Positions 42,140 through 53,398 of a DNA stretch of 53,398 bases are shown here, piece by piece. The notes under the pieces were generated by a model, which made no database searches, had not been told where the DNA came from, and saw nothing but the letters and a program-made list of their open reading frames with translations. Made by a program: the position numbers and the translations under genes. Position 1 is the stretch's first letter. Every line of letters begins with the position of its first letter. The DNA is taken from positions 1 through 53,398 of the forward strand of contig NZ_JABFRA010000074.1 in assembly GCF_013141425.1 (NCBI RefSeq). The letters run 5' to 3'. This stretch comes from Methylotenera sp. (GTDB taxonomy: Bacteria > Pseudomonadota > Gammaproteobacteria > Burkholderiales > Methylophilaceae).

Positions 42140-43153
42140 CTAGCGACTACGTACACGCGCTAACCCAAAGCATAATCTTGAAATTTCCAGCCAGGCGTCA
42201 CCAAGCATGACCCCTTTGGCAGTTTTGTCGATATCCGCTAGTTTTTGTAGGGCGGCTTCAAGTTGTCTTAGACTAAATCTCGCCAGTGCACGTTTCACCA
42301 GTACCTGTTTATCGCCATAAATACGTGCGCTTGTCATGGCGCTCATGATATTTTCACCGCGTAGTTCAGCCTGTTTGATACGGACTAATGGCCGTAATAT
42401 CCACATTAAAGGATTCATCACTGCTACCGCAGTTTCACCTTCATCTTTTAGCCCTTGCAAGATGCGTGATGTTCGCGCTGCGTCACCCAATAAAACGGCC
42501 TCGCCTAGCTGAAACGCATCGTAACGTGACACGTTCAACACCGCCTCGCGCACAGTCACATCCGCGAGCTCACCTTTTGGGTATAAAAGTCCCAGTTTTT
42601 GCACTTCCTGATTGGCCGCTAGTAAATTACCTTCAACCTGATGTGCTAAAAACTCCAATGTCTGTGTACTGGTGTGTTGCCCTTGCAGTGCTAGTCGCTC
42701 GGCTATCCATTTTGGTAAATGGTTTGCATCTACTTCGTTTAATGTGATTACGACTGAATTGCTTTCTAAGGTACTAAACCAAGCGCTATTTTTAGCTTCG
42801 CGTTCCAGTGTTGGCAGAATAATCACAACTGTGGTGTCTGGTATCGCGTTTGTTGCCAGTGCTTGTAGCGCTTTGCTACCATCCACTCCCGGTTTGCCCG
42901 AGGGAATGTTGATTTCTAATAAGCGCTGACTGGCAAAAAGCGAGATGCTTTGACCATAGGATTGAATCTGCTGCCAATTAAAATAGCGTTCTACAATTAA
43001 GCTGGTGCGTTCGTCAAAGCCCAGCGTCCGGGCTGCCAAACGAATTGCATCCAGACTTTCACGTTGAGCAAGCGGCTCATCGCCAACCAATACATAAAGC
43101 GGCTTTAAGCCTTGGCTAAGGTGCTTTTCAAGATGCGCTGGGGCTAATTGCAT
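42140..43153 (-). CDS. holA: DNA polymerase III delta subunit
   Basis: A 337-residue clamp-loader subunit that opens the sliding clamp. The N-terminus LKPLYVLVGDEPLAQRE and the C-terminal helical collar match HolA. It has an AAA+-like fold without a working P-loop, as expected for delta. It lies in the common order leuS-lptE-holA, starting 10 bases after the lptE stop. Confidence 0.94.
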   Translation of the reverse strand: MQLAPAHLEKHLSQGLKPLYVLVGDEPLAQRESLDAIRLAARTLGFDERTSLIVERYFNWQQIQSYGQSISLFASQRLLEINIPSGKPGVDGSKALQALATNAIPDTTVVIILPTLEREAKNSAWFSTLESNSVVITLNEVDANHLPKWIAERLALQGQHTSTQTLEFLAHQVEGNLLAANQEVQKLGLLYPKGELADVTVREAVLNVSRYDAFQLGEAVLLGDAARTSRILQGLKDEGETAVAVMNPLMWILRPLVRIKQAELRGENIMSAMTSARIYGDKQVLVKRALARFSLRQLEAALQKLADIDKTAKGVMLGDAWLEISRLCFGLARVRSR

Positions 43154-43163
43154 GCGTGCTGAG

Positions 43164-43661
43164 TTATTTAGCTGTTAATTTAATTGCTGTTAGACGGCGC
43201 ATTACTTCACGCACGGCATCTTTGTGCATGTCATTATTAAGTAGCACTTCTTCTTCGGCTTTTCCTAGCAAGGCATTGTCGCTGTATGAAAAATCTCGCC
43301 GAGTTTGTACGGTTTGAGGCGCACTCCACGTAGCGCTGGCAGGTTCACGTGTTCTGAAGCTTACGCGGTAGGTTAGCTCAAATTCACGCACTACACCTTT
43401 ACCACTTAAAGACAGAATGCGTTTTTCATTGCTTTCATTCAACAACTCAATTAATAATTCAGCTTGTTCAACGCTATCAACCACCTGTATGCCATTGGTT
43501 TTAAGCGCGTGTTTTAAATCTTTGGAAATACTCAGTGGGCTACCTTGAATATATAGGTTTTTAAACGATAACTCAGCGATGCCGCGCAATTGAAAGCCGC
43601 AGGCAGACAGCGCTAGCGTAAAAATTAGTCCAACACTGATACGGCGTATGAATTTTTGCAT
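43164..43661 (-). CDS. lptE: LPS-assembly lipoprotein LptE
   Basis: A 165-residue outer-membrane lipoprotein that plugs the LptD barrel and binds LPS. The signal peptide ends in LALSACGFQLRG, with the lipidated Cys at 20 and the family's GFxLRG right after it. The ATG at 43661 lies three bases after the leuS stop and has GGGG upstream; a GTG one codon earlier is possible. Its partner lptD is at the right end of this window. Confidence 0.93.
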   Translation of the reverse strand: MQKFIRRISVGLIFTLALSACGFQLRGIAELSFKNLYIQGSPLSISKDLKHALKTNGIQVVDSVEQAELLIELLNESNEKRILSLSGKGVVREFELTYRVSFRTREPASATWSAPQTVQTRRDFSYSDNALLGKAEEEVLLNNDMHKDAVREVMRRLTAIKLTAK

Positions 43662-43664
43662 CAC

Positions 43665-46606
<2,942 letters not shown>

Positions 46607-47041
46607 TTAGAACAGTTGACGTATGTCATCGTCAGTAATAAAAGTATTCAGAACCCATCCATTCTTACCTTGATAAAAGTAAAAGCACCAACGCATAGGG
46701 TGCTTTTCGAATCTATGAATTTGAGTAATTCGTAGAATATTTTCGCCAGACTTCTCGTCACGTATAAATTCATGCCCAATACTATTTCCAAAGCGCTGAG
46801 ACATTACTGGGAGTTGCATTTTAAGTTTGTCGAGCAAAACGTCAAATTCTGCTGGTGGGACTATTGAATATGGCTTAAGTAATAACAAACCACTTTCTAT
46901 GTCGCCTTCATCCATTTTGGACATTACTTTGTTAGTTAATTCTCTTGCTTCAAGTGGGCTTTTAAGTGTATCCGCTATAACATTAGTGCTTAGGCAGAAT
47001 GTTATAGCTGGAATTAAGATATATCTGTAAAGACCCATCAT
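46607..47041 (-). CDS. Hypothetical secreted protein
   Basis: A 144-residue protein with a signal peptide (about residues 1-23, cleaved after VIA before DTL). AGGAG stands 4 bases before the first ATG and 7 before a second ATG, so the true start may be 47038. The mature part is a small alpha/beta domain with ITQIHRFEKHPMRWCFYFYQ and GWVLNTFITDDDIRQLF. That pattern recalls NTF2-like or related small periplasmic proteins, but no family can be named. It lies 14 bases after adk and is likely on the same transcript. Confidence 0.65.
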   Translation of the reverse strand: MMGLYRYILIPAITFCLSTNVIADTLKSPLEARELTNKVMSKMDEGDIESGLLLLKPYSIVPPAEFDVLLDKLKMQLPVMSQRFGNSIGHEFIRDEKSGENILRITQIHRFEKHPMRWCFYFYQGKNGWVLNTFITDDDIRQLF

Positions 47042-47055
47042 AGTTCTCCTATGTT

Positions 47056-47730
<675 letters not shown>

Positions 47731-47765
47731 TTAAGTTTATTTAAATTTTATTTGGTTAAATTATA

Positions 47766-48548
47766 TCAGCTTAGATAATTCGCAATAGCGACAAAATCTG
47801 AAACGGCTAAATTTTCTGCACGTTGTTGTGAGTCGATATTCAGTGCAGTAAAGCCTTCGTCATTTAATAGCTCTTTTAGTGTATTGCGTAATGTTTTTCG
47901 GCGCTGTCCGAATGCGGCTAATACGACTTTTGCAAAGAGATCTTCATCTTTCGCTACAAACGGCAGCACAGCATGCGGCACGCAACGCACAAAAGCTGAT
48001 TCTACTTTTGGCGCAGGTTCAAAAGCTTCTGGCGGTACGGTGATTAAATAATCCATTTGTAAACGATATTGCAGCATTACGCTAAGCCTTCCGTACGCTG
48101 CAGTTGAGGGCGAAGCCACCATGCGCTCTACCACTTCTTTTTGCAGCATAAAGTGCATGTCGGTGATTGTGCTTACATTGTCTAGCAGGTGAAAAAGAAT
48201 CGGCGTTGAAATGTTGTAAGGCAGGTTGCCAGTTACACGTAAATTGTTACCTAGGCTAGTAAAGTCAAACTTAAGTGCATCTGCGTTGTGAATGGTGATG
48301 GCGACTTTTTTGCCATTCACAGGCTTGACGTACTCTTTTTCCATCCAGGCGATAATGTCGCGGTCAACTTCTATTACGTGCAGCATATTAAGTCGTTGTA
48401 GCAAAGGCTTAGTCAATGCGCCTAAGCCAGGGCCAATTTCTACCATTAAGTCTTCAGATTTTGGAGAAATGGCGTCTACCAAGCTATTAATCACAGCTTG
48501 GTCAGTGAGAAAGTTTTGGCCGAAGCGCTTTTTAGCAATGTGTTTCAT
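47766..48548 (-). CDS. rsmA: 16S rRNA dimethyladenosine transferase RsmA (KsgA)
   Basis: A 260-residue SAM enzyme that dimethylates A1518 and A1519 of 16S rRNA during small-subunit assembly. FGQNFLTD at 9-16, the SAM motif EIGPGLGALT near 38-47 and the catalytic NLPYNIS near 108-114 are intact. It follows pdxA by 16 bases, in the conserved lptD-surA-pdxA-rsmA order. Confidence 0.97.
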   Translation of the reverse strand: MKHIAKKRFGQNFLTDQAVINSLVDAISPKSEDLMVEIGPGLGALTKPLLQRLNMLHVIEVDRDIIAWMEKEYVKPVNGKKVAITIHNADALKFDFTSLGNNLRVTGNLPYNISTPILFHLLDNVSTITDMHFMLQKEVVERMVASPSTAAYGRLSVMLQYRLQMDYLITVPPEAFEPAPKVESAFVRCVPHAVLPFVAKDEDLFAKVVLAAFGQRRKTLRNTLKELLNDEGFTALNIDSQQRAENLAVSDFVAIANYLS

Positions 48549-48564
48549 TTTTAGGGACTTGGGG

Positions 48565-49569
48565 CTAGGCTTTAGATGCTAAGTTGTTATTGGCTAGCGT
48601 GATTGCCAATTGAATGGCGGCTAGCATGCTACCGATTTCGATATTGCCCGTACCTGCTAAATCTAGCGCGGTGCCGTGGTCAACCGAGGTTCGGATGATT
48701 GGCAATCCAAGTGTTACGTTTACACCTTCTCCGAAGCTAGCGTGTTTGAGTACAGGTAAGCCTTGGTCGTGGTACATGGCGAGTACTGCATCTGCGCTGC
48801 TTAAATGGTGCTTTGCGAACAAAGTATCTGCGGGCAACGCACCTATCAGTTGCATGCCTTCGGTACGTAAATTTTCTAGCACAGGGTTGATAATATCAAT
48901 CTCTTCACGGCCTAAATAGCCATCTTCACCGGCATGTGGATTTAAGCCAGCTATTAGAATACGTGGGTTTTTCAAACAAAATTTATGCACTAAATCGTGA
49001 TGTAAAATTCGAATGGTGGTTTCTAAGTTTTTTTTAGTAATGGCGGCGGGTACATCTTTAAGCGCTAAATGTGTGGTCGCTAGGGCGACGCGTAGCCCGC
49101 TACCTACTAACATCATGACTACTTGCGGAGTGTTGGTCAGCTCCGCTAAAAATTCAGTATGACCGCTAAAAGCAATGCCAGCATCATTAATAACGCCTTT
49201 GTGTACAGGAGCCGTGACCATGGCATCAAACTGATTTGAAGTGCAACCAAGCGCAGCGGTCTTAAGTGTTTCCAGCACATATTGACTATTTGCGGCGTTT
49301 AACTTTCCAGCGATTGCCACTTGATTTACGGCTTGATGTAATACCGTCAAGGTGCCATTACCTTGGTGAATAGGCGTGTTTTGTGTTGAGAACGGGAGAA
49401 TGTTGAGCGTTAGATTAAGTTGTTTAGCACGCACATTCAGCATTGCCACATCAGCAATCACCACGATTTTGGCCTTGAGGTTTTGATGGGCCAACTGCAC
49501 ACATAAATCAGGCCCAATGCCTGCTGGTTCGCCAGCCGTAATGGCGATAGTGGGTAACAATTGGCTCAC
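48565..49569 (-). CDS. pdxA: 4-hydroxythreonine-4-phosphate dehydrogenase
   Basis: A 334-residue NAD- and metal-dependent enzyme of the DXP-dependent pyridoxal phosphate pathway. Family motifs: TAGEPAGIGPD near 12-22, SGHTEFLAEL, GLNPHAGEDGYLGREE with a metal-binding His, and MYHDQGLPVLK with another. Located between surA (30 bases) and rsmA (16 bases). Confidence 0.97.
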   Translation of the reverse strand: MSQLLPTIAITAGEPAGIGPDLCVQLAHQNLKAKIVVIADVAMLNVRAKQLNLTLNILPFSTQNTPIHQGNGTLTVLHQAVNQVAIAGKLNAANSQYVLETLKTAALGCTSNQFDAMVTAPVHKGVINDAGIAFSGHTEFLAELTNTPQVVMMLVGSGLRVALATTHLALKDVPAAITKKNLETTIRILHHDLVHKFCLKNPRILIAGLNPHAGEDGYLGREEIDIINPVLENLRTEGMQLIGALPADTLFAKHHLSSADAVLAMYHDQGLPVLKHASFGEGVNVTLGLPIIRTSVDHGTALDLAGTGNIEIGSMLAAIQLAITLANNNLASKA

Positions 49570-49599
49570 GTGCCTATTAACACTAAGAAGTTGTACAGT

Positions 49600-50916
49600 T
49601 TAAAATTTATCTTCAAGCCTGAGTTCTACATAAGCACGGTCGCGCAGTTCACGAATCCAGTCTTGATAGGCTTCATCGGCCTTACGATTGCGGATTTCTT
49701 GACGCGCTTTTAAGCGGGCAGATTCTTTGCTCATGTCTTGAGAACGACGCTCCAATACTTGGATGATATGCCAACCAAACTGACTGCGAACTGGCGCGCT
49801 GATTTGATTGTCTTTCAGATCGTTCATGGCTTTTTCAAACTGCGGCACAGTATCGCCAGGATTTACCCAGCCTAGATCTCCGCCGTTAGACGCGGTACTA
49901 TCTTCGGAATATTGGCGTGCTAGCGCTTCAAATTTCTCGTTGTTATCTAAACGCTCTTTGATAACGTCCATTTTTTGTTTAGCTTCATTTTCCGACAACA
50001 CTTCTGTGATTTTAATTAGTATGTGGCGCGCATGCGTTTGTTGAATCACCAACGGAGAATTGCCACCGCGTTTGTTGGTAAGTTTTAAAATATGAAAACC
50101 GTTAGGGCTTCGCAGTGTGGCGGAGTTCTCGCCAACTTGCATGTCTTTCAAAGCATCCAGAAACAAGGCGGGAATTTGTGTGCCGCTTTTCCAGCCTAAA
50201 TTTCCACCTTCCAAGGCATTAGGTGCGTCAGAAAAACTTGCTGAAACCTTTGCGAAGCTTGCCCCTGCTTTAAGTTGGTTGATGGCTTCTTCTGCCTTGG
50301 CTTTGGCTTTCTGAATGTCCTCAGTAGCGCCTTCTTCTGGCGTGCGGATTAAAATGTGCGAAATTTCGAATTCATCTTGGCTTTCGTTTCTAGAAGCTTG
50401 CGATGTTAAATAATTGTCAATTTCAGATTCACTGACGTTAACGCGACCGTCCACTTCACGCTCACGCAGACGCGCGATGATGATTTCGTTGCGAATATCA
50501 GCCCTAAATTTACGCATGCTAATGCCATCTTTGGCTAGCGCTTCACTAAACTCAGTAAGTGTTAACTGATTTTGCTCTGCAATGCGCTCGATGGTTTTAT
50601 CTAATTGGCTATCGTCGACTTTTAGTCCAGTTTGTGCCGCAAACTGAATTTGTAAAGTATCAGAAATAAGCCGTTCTAAAATTTGTTTACGCAGAATGCT
50701 TTCTTCTGGGAGTTCATTGCCTTGTTTTTTTAGTTGTGCAGTTACGGTAGCAATTCTTCCCTCCAACTCTTGTTCTGTAATGACGGTTTGGTCGACAACA
50801 GCAACGATACGGTCTAATTTAACAACTTCTTCCGCGTGTGCATAGGATAAGCTCGCCAAGAGCATGGCGCCGGAAAGGGTTAGGAAACGCAGTGAATTTA
50901 TAATAAAAGCTCGCAA
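49600..50916 (-). CDS. surA: SurA periplasmic chaperone and peptidyl-prolyl isomerase
   Basis: A 438-residue periplasmic chaperone for outer-membrane proteins, including LptD. Signal peptide to about 28 (SYAHA before EEV), a SurA N-domain at about 30-165, then two parvulin domains at about 180-285 (ISHILIRTPEEG, GWKSGTQIP) and 295-400 (RHILIKITE, GWVNPGDTVPQFE), and a short C-terminal helix. It starts 5 bases after the lptD stop, so the substrate and its chaperone are co-expressed. Confidence 0.97.
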   Translation of the reverse strand: MRAFIINSLRFLTLSGAMLLASLSYAHAEEVVKLDRIVAVVDQTVITEQELEGRIATVTAQLKKQGNELPEESILRKQILERLISDTLQIQFAAQTGLKVDDSQLDKTIERIAEQNQLTLTEFSEALAKDGISMRKFRADIRNEIIIARLREREVDGRVNVSESEIDNYLTSQASRNESQDEFEISHILIRTPEEGATEDIQKAKAKAEEAINQLKAGASFAKVSASFSDAPNALEGGNLGWKSGTQIPALFLDALKDMQVGENSATLRSPNGFHILKLTNKRGGNSPLVIQQTHARHILIKITEVLSENEAKQKMDVIKERLDNNEKFEALARQYSEDSTASNGGDLGWVNPGDTVPQFEKAMNDLKDNQISAPVRSQFGWHIIQVLERRSQDMSKESARLKARQEIRNRKADEAYQDWIRELRDRAYVELRLEDKF

Positions 50917-50921
50917 TTTAT

Positions 50922-53354
50922 TTACTCGTAATAAGGTTGTTGATAAGTCTCAGGAATAAGTCCTGTATTTACATAGCCTGGAATATTGCGCTTGATAGTC
51001 GAGAGCGGATTGGCGCCAATTGAAGCTAAGCCTCCGAGTTCAAGTTGAAAAAATAATGCATAGTTCGCATCCGCAGTTGCGGTACTTACACGTTGAATTA
51101 CGGTTCTTGCTTGCCAACATCCAGCATCATACTCCAAGCCGGCGAGTGTTTCGATGATTTGACTCTCACGTATTGAGTAATTGGCACGGCCAATTCCATA
51201 CCAACCTTTGCCTAAAGGCCATTGCCCCGAAATGTCAAATTGATCTAGCCCGTTATTAATTAAAGTGCTTGAGTTATTCCGTCTATAACTATAACTCAGA
51301 TTCAATGTTTTACCAGGTTCTGGATTGTAACGGCTCATGAGCGTTGTACGAACAGAACTTGAATCATCGGTGTTATATTGCCAAAGGGCATTCAGGTCCC
51401 AATGATTTTTTAAATTGGTATTGAGCCCCGCAATAATGTCTGAGCTATTGCTTTGGCGTAATGTCGCACCGGGGAGTGATACTTTTTGATCTTCAAAATA
51501 ATAACGTTGCCCGATTGAAGCGGATAAGCGCTGCTCTCCAGTGTCAGTGTCAATAAGTCGTGTAGTTAGCGCCAAACTCAGCTGATTTGCATTGTTAATA
51601 CGGTCGCTACCAGTGAATTGGTTTTCGCTAAATAGACTAGTGAAGTTTAAGTCAGACTCACTTGTATCAAATATTGGAATATTGGCCTGTTTGCTGTTAG
51701 GAATGTAAACGTAATACATTCTAGGTTCTATCGTTTGTGTATAGTTGCTGTTAGCGATTTTAAGGTCTTTATCAAAAAATAAACCACTATCGATACTCAT
51801 AATCGGCACGGTTCGATCTTGAGAGTTGCTGTTATTGGGGTTATTGCTCAAACTGTAGCTGGTGTGATGAATGCCAATTTTAGGGGTGATGTAACCGTAT
51901 GATCGGGTCAAGGGTAAGCTAATGCTCGGATACAAGCTAAAACGTGTGCCAGTGACTCTGGTAGGGGCGTTCTGGTTGGTGTCAAAGGCAACCAGTTGTG
52001 TGTACAAATTGGCATTTACATCGCCAAAATAATTATTCCCGTTTAAGGTCAATTGTGGCAAACGTTCGTAAGGATAAGATAGCTGATCCAGTGTTTGAAA
52101 TTTTTGTGCAAGCGCATTAAATCGCCAGATGTCATCAGCGTAATCTACATTAAATTGTTGCGGTAAATTGATGCGGCTGGTGGTGACGATACGAGTTGAT
52201 AGGTCTGAAAAATATTGGTCATCTGACACTTTTTCAAGGCTATAACCCGCTGACCAGCCTTTGCCTAGATTGTGCTGGTGTTTTAAGTTTGCGTAATATC
52301 GATTTTCACCACTCAGGCTGTCGCTGGGCAGGTATTCAACATTATCAATGCCTGAGTACCTATCTTCTAAATATCGAAATTCACCTTGCAATTGCACGCC
52401 GCGCTTGCTTAAGGCACGCACCGCCATGGTTGCGTCTTTATTAGGTGAGATATTCCAATAAAATGGCACAGAGAGCTCAAAACCACTTTTACTAGTGGTG
52501 CCGTAGGTTGGTGCGAGCAAGCCGCTTTTGCGTTGATTGTTAAAAGAGAAGCTAATCCAAGGCGTGTATATGAGTGGCACACCTTTGAATTCAATGTAGG
52601 CATTTTTAGCCACACCTGATTCCGTGTAATCATTGAGTTCTAATTCTTTGGCTTTAATATACCAATCATCTACCCCGACTTCACAGGTGGTATAACGTGC
52701 ATTTTTCAGGCGTTTTTTATCTTGCCCTTCAAACAGGATTGCTTCTGCATCGCCGCGTGCATTCGAGCTGTGCAGATCTGAACGTAGACCAGAATCAGAA
52801 CCTAAGGAATTTTGTTCTTGATTTGCATCGGTAGCAATGGAATAAGTGCTTGCGCCCCCTATTTGTGGGCTTTGTAAATTGCCTAAGCGTTTGGAAAATT
52901 GCTCAGAATTACTACTGGCGGCTTGTGATTTTTTCGGTTCGGAAGATTTAGCAATGCTAATCGAAGCATTTTTAATTTCGCCGATACTTTCAGATAGTCT
53001 CATACGCAGTTCAGGGCCGGTGAGTTTTGCATTGCCTACATTGATGCTGGCATTGCCTTTGACGTTCAGCTCGTCATTCTGCAAATCATAGTCAATTGCA
53101 TCGCCAGTTATGCTTTGTTTCCCGCGTCGGATTGAAGCATTACCAGTTGCGCGCATTTGTCGATCAAGTCGTAATTCTAGCTTGTCGCCCTCAATCACAA
53201 GTGAATCGGCCGTGGTTTGCTTGAGGGCCTCGCTAATCGTCAATGTTTCAGGTGAGTGGGATTCGGCAGGTGCGGCTTCATCTTCTGCTTGAGCAAACAA
53301 GCTAAAAGAGCATAGGGCAATGGAAATAGCACTAAAAAAGCGTCTTAATCGCAT
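50922..53354 (-). CDS. lptD: LPS-assembly outer-membrane protein LptD
   Basis: An 810-residue LPS translocon. Signal peptide to about 23 (AQA before EDE), then an N-terminal LptA-like jellyroll at about 38-235 and a 26-strand barrel to the C-terminus. The jellyroll is broken by a Ser/Asn/Gln-rich stretch of about 70 residues (about 134-205) not present in E. coli. Only two Cys remain in the mature protein that could pair: Cys224 (RYTTCEVG) and Cys746 (AGCWQAR). E. coli has four and forms two disulfides. The start ATG is at 53354; only 44 bases of upstream sequence are in the window. First gene of lptD-surA-pdxA-rsmA. Confidence 0.95.
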   Translation of the reverse strand: MRLRRFFSAISIALCSFSLFAQAEDEAAPAESHSPETLTISEALKQTTADSLVIEGDKLELRLDRQMRATGNASIRRGKQSITGDAIDYDLQNDELNVKGNASINVGNAKLTGPELRMRLSESIGEIKNASISIAKSSEPKKSQAASSNSEQFSKRLGNLQSPQIGGASTYSIATDANQEQNSLGSDSGLRSDLHSSNARGDAEAILFEGQDKKRLKNARYTTCEVGVDDWYIKAKELELNDYTESGVAKNAYIEFKGVPLIYTPWISFSFNNQRKSGLLAPTYGTTSKSGFELSVPFYWNISPNKDATMAVRALSKRGVQLQGEFRYLEDRYSGIDNVEYLPSDSLSGENRYYANLKHQHNLGKGWSAGYSLEKVSDDQYFSDLSTRIVTTSRINLPQQFNVDYADDIWRFNALAQKFQTLDQLSYPYERLPQLTLNGNNYFGDVNANLYTQLVAFDTNQNAPTRVTGTRFSLYPSISLPLTRSYGYITPKIGIHHTSYSLSNNPNNSNSQDRTVPIMSIDSGLFFDKDLKIANSNYTQTIEPRMYYVYIPNSKQANIPIFDTSESDLNFTSLFSENQFTGSDRINNANQLSLALTTRLIDTDTGEQRLSASIGQRYYFEDQKVSLPGATLRQSNSSDIIAGLNTNLKNHWDLNALWQYNTDDSSSVRTTLMSRYNPEPGKTLNLSYSYRRNNSSTLINNGLDQFDISGQWPLGKGWYGIGRANYSIRESQIIETLAGLEYDAGCWQARTVIQRVSTATADANYALFFQLELGGLASIGANPLSTIKRNIPGYVNTGLIPETYQQPYYE

Positions 53355-53398
53355 GAAATTAACACATTGAAGCGCAGAGAAATTGAAGGCACGAGTAT

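Overview
The window looks like a chromosomal segment of a betaproteobacterium, most likely of the Methylophilaceae (Methylotenera/Methylophilus-like). This placement is an inference from moderate AT-richness, recalled protein similarity and gene order (lptD-surA-pdxA-rsmA; leuS-lptE-holA; bioBFHCD; gpmI-envC divergent from rhodanese-grxC-secB-gpsA). No rRNA or tRNA gene and no CRISPR array was seen.

Layout. (1) 1-6.6 kb: the 3' end of a DJ-1/PfpI gene, then a TonB-dependent receptor and an abutting PepSY membrane protein, a decayed second copy of the DJ-1/PfpI gene end, and a tonB-exbB-exbD operon. Together these form an outer-membrane uptake system with its own energy supply. (2) 6.6-10.9 kb: two overlapping c-di-GMP genes (HD-GYP; PAS-GAF-PAS-GGDEF-EAL). 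(3) 11.2-16.4 kb: a secreted Asp-box protein, a stand-alone CZB zinc-binding protein behind a sigma54-type promoter, and a cbb3 oxidase assembly set (ccoI, ccoS, TauE/SafE-like protein) without the oxidase genes. (4) 16.6-22.9 kb: clpB behind a sigma32-type promoter, a Sel1/SLT lytic transglycosylase, two small lipoproteins, YjbQ, a small HExxH protein and Kbp. (5) 23-30.1 kb: envC and gpmI on the minus strand, divergent from rhodanese-grxC-secB-SH3-gpsA, then a YdjM-like membrane protein and trmL. (6) 30.1-33.1 kb: the accessory region. It reads as a decayed integron with a truncated intI, a Pc-like promoter, an attI-like core, two small-membrane-protein cassettes, and an attC site split by a 1.24 kb IS3-family element. 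Palindromic repeats flank it. (7) 33.2-38.5 kb: comF, divergent from a complete bioBFHCD operon. (8) 38.5-53.4 kb, all minus strand: a BepA-like M48 lipoprotein protease, nadD, proA, holA, lptE, leuS, a hypothetical secreted protein, adk, rsmA, pdxA, surA and lptD. Envelope biogenesis recurs here: LptD and LptE form the LPS translocon, while SurA and the M48 protease serve outer-membrane protein folding and quality control.

The most notable regions are the integron remnant with the IS-split attC, the receptor/PepSY pair bracketed by two copies of one gene end, and the sigma54-driven CZB protein. All calls come from reading the sequence and recalling families; no database search or folding was run.
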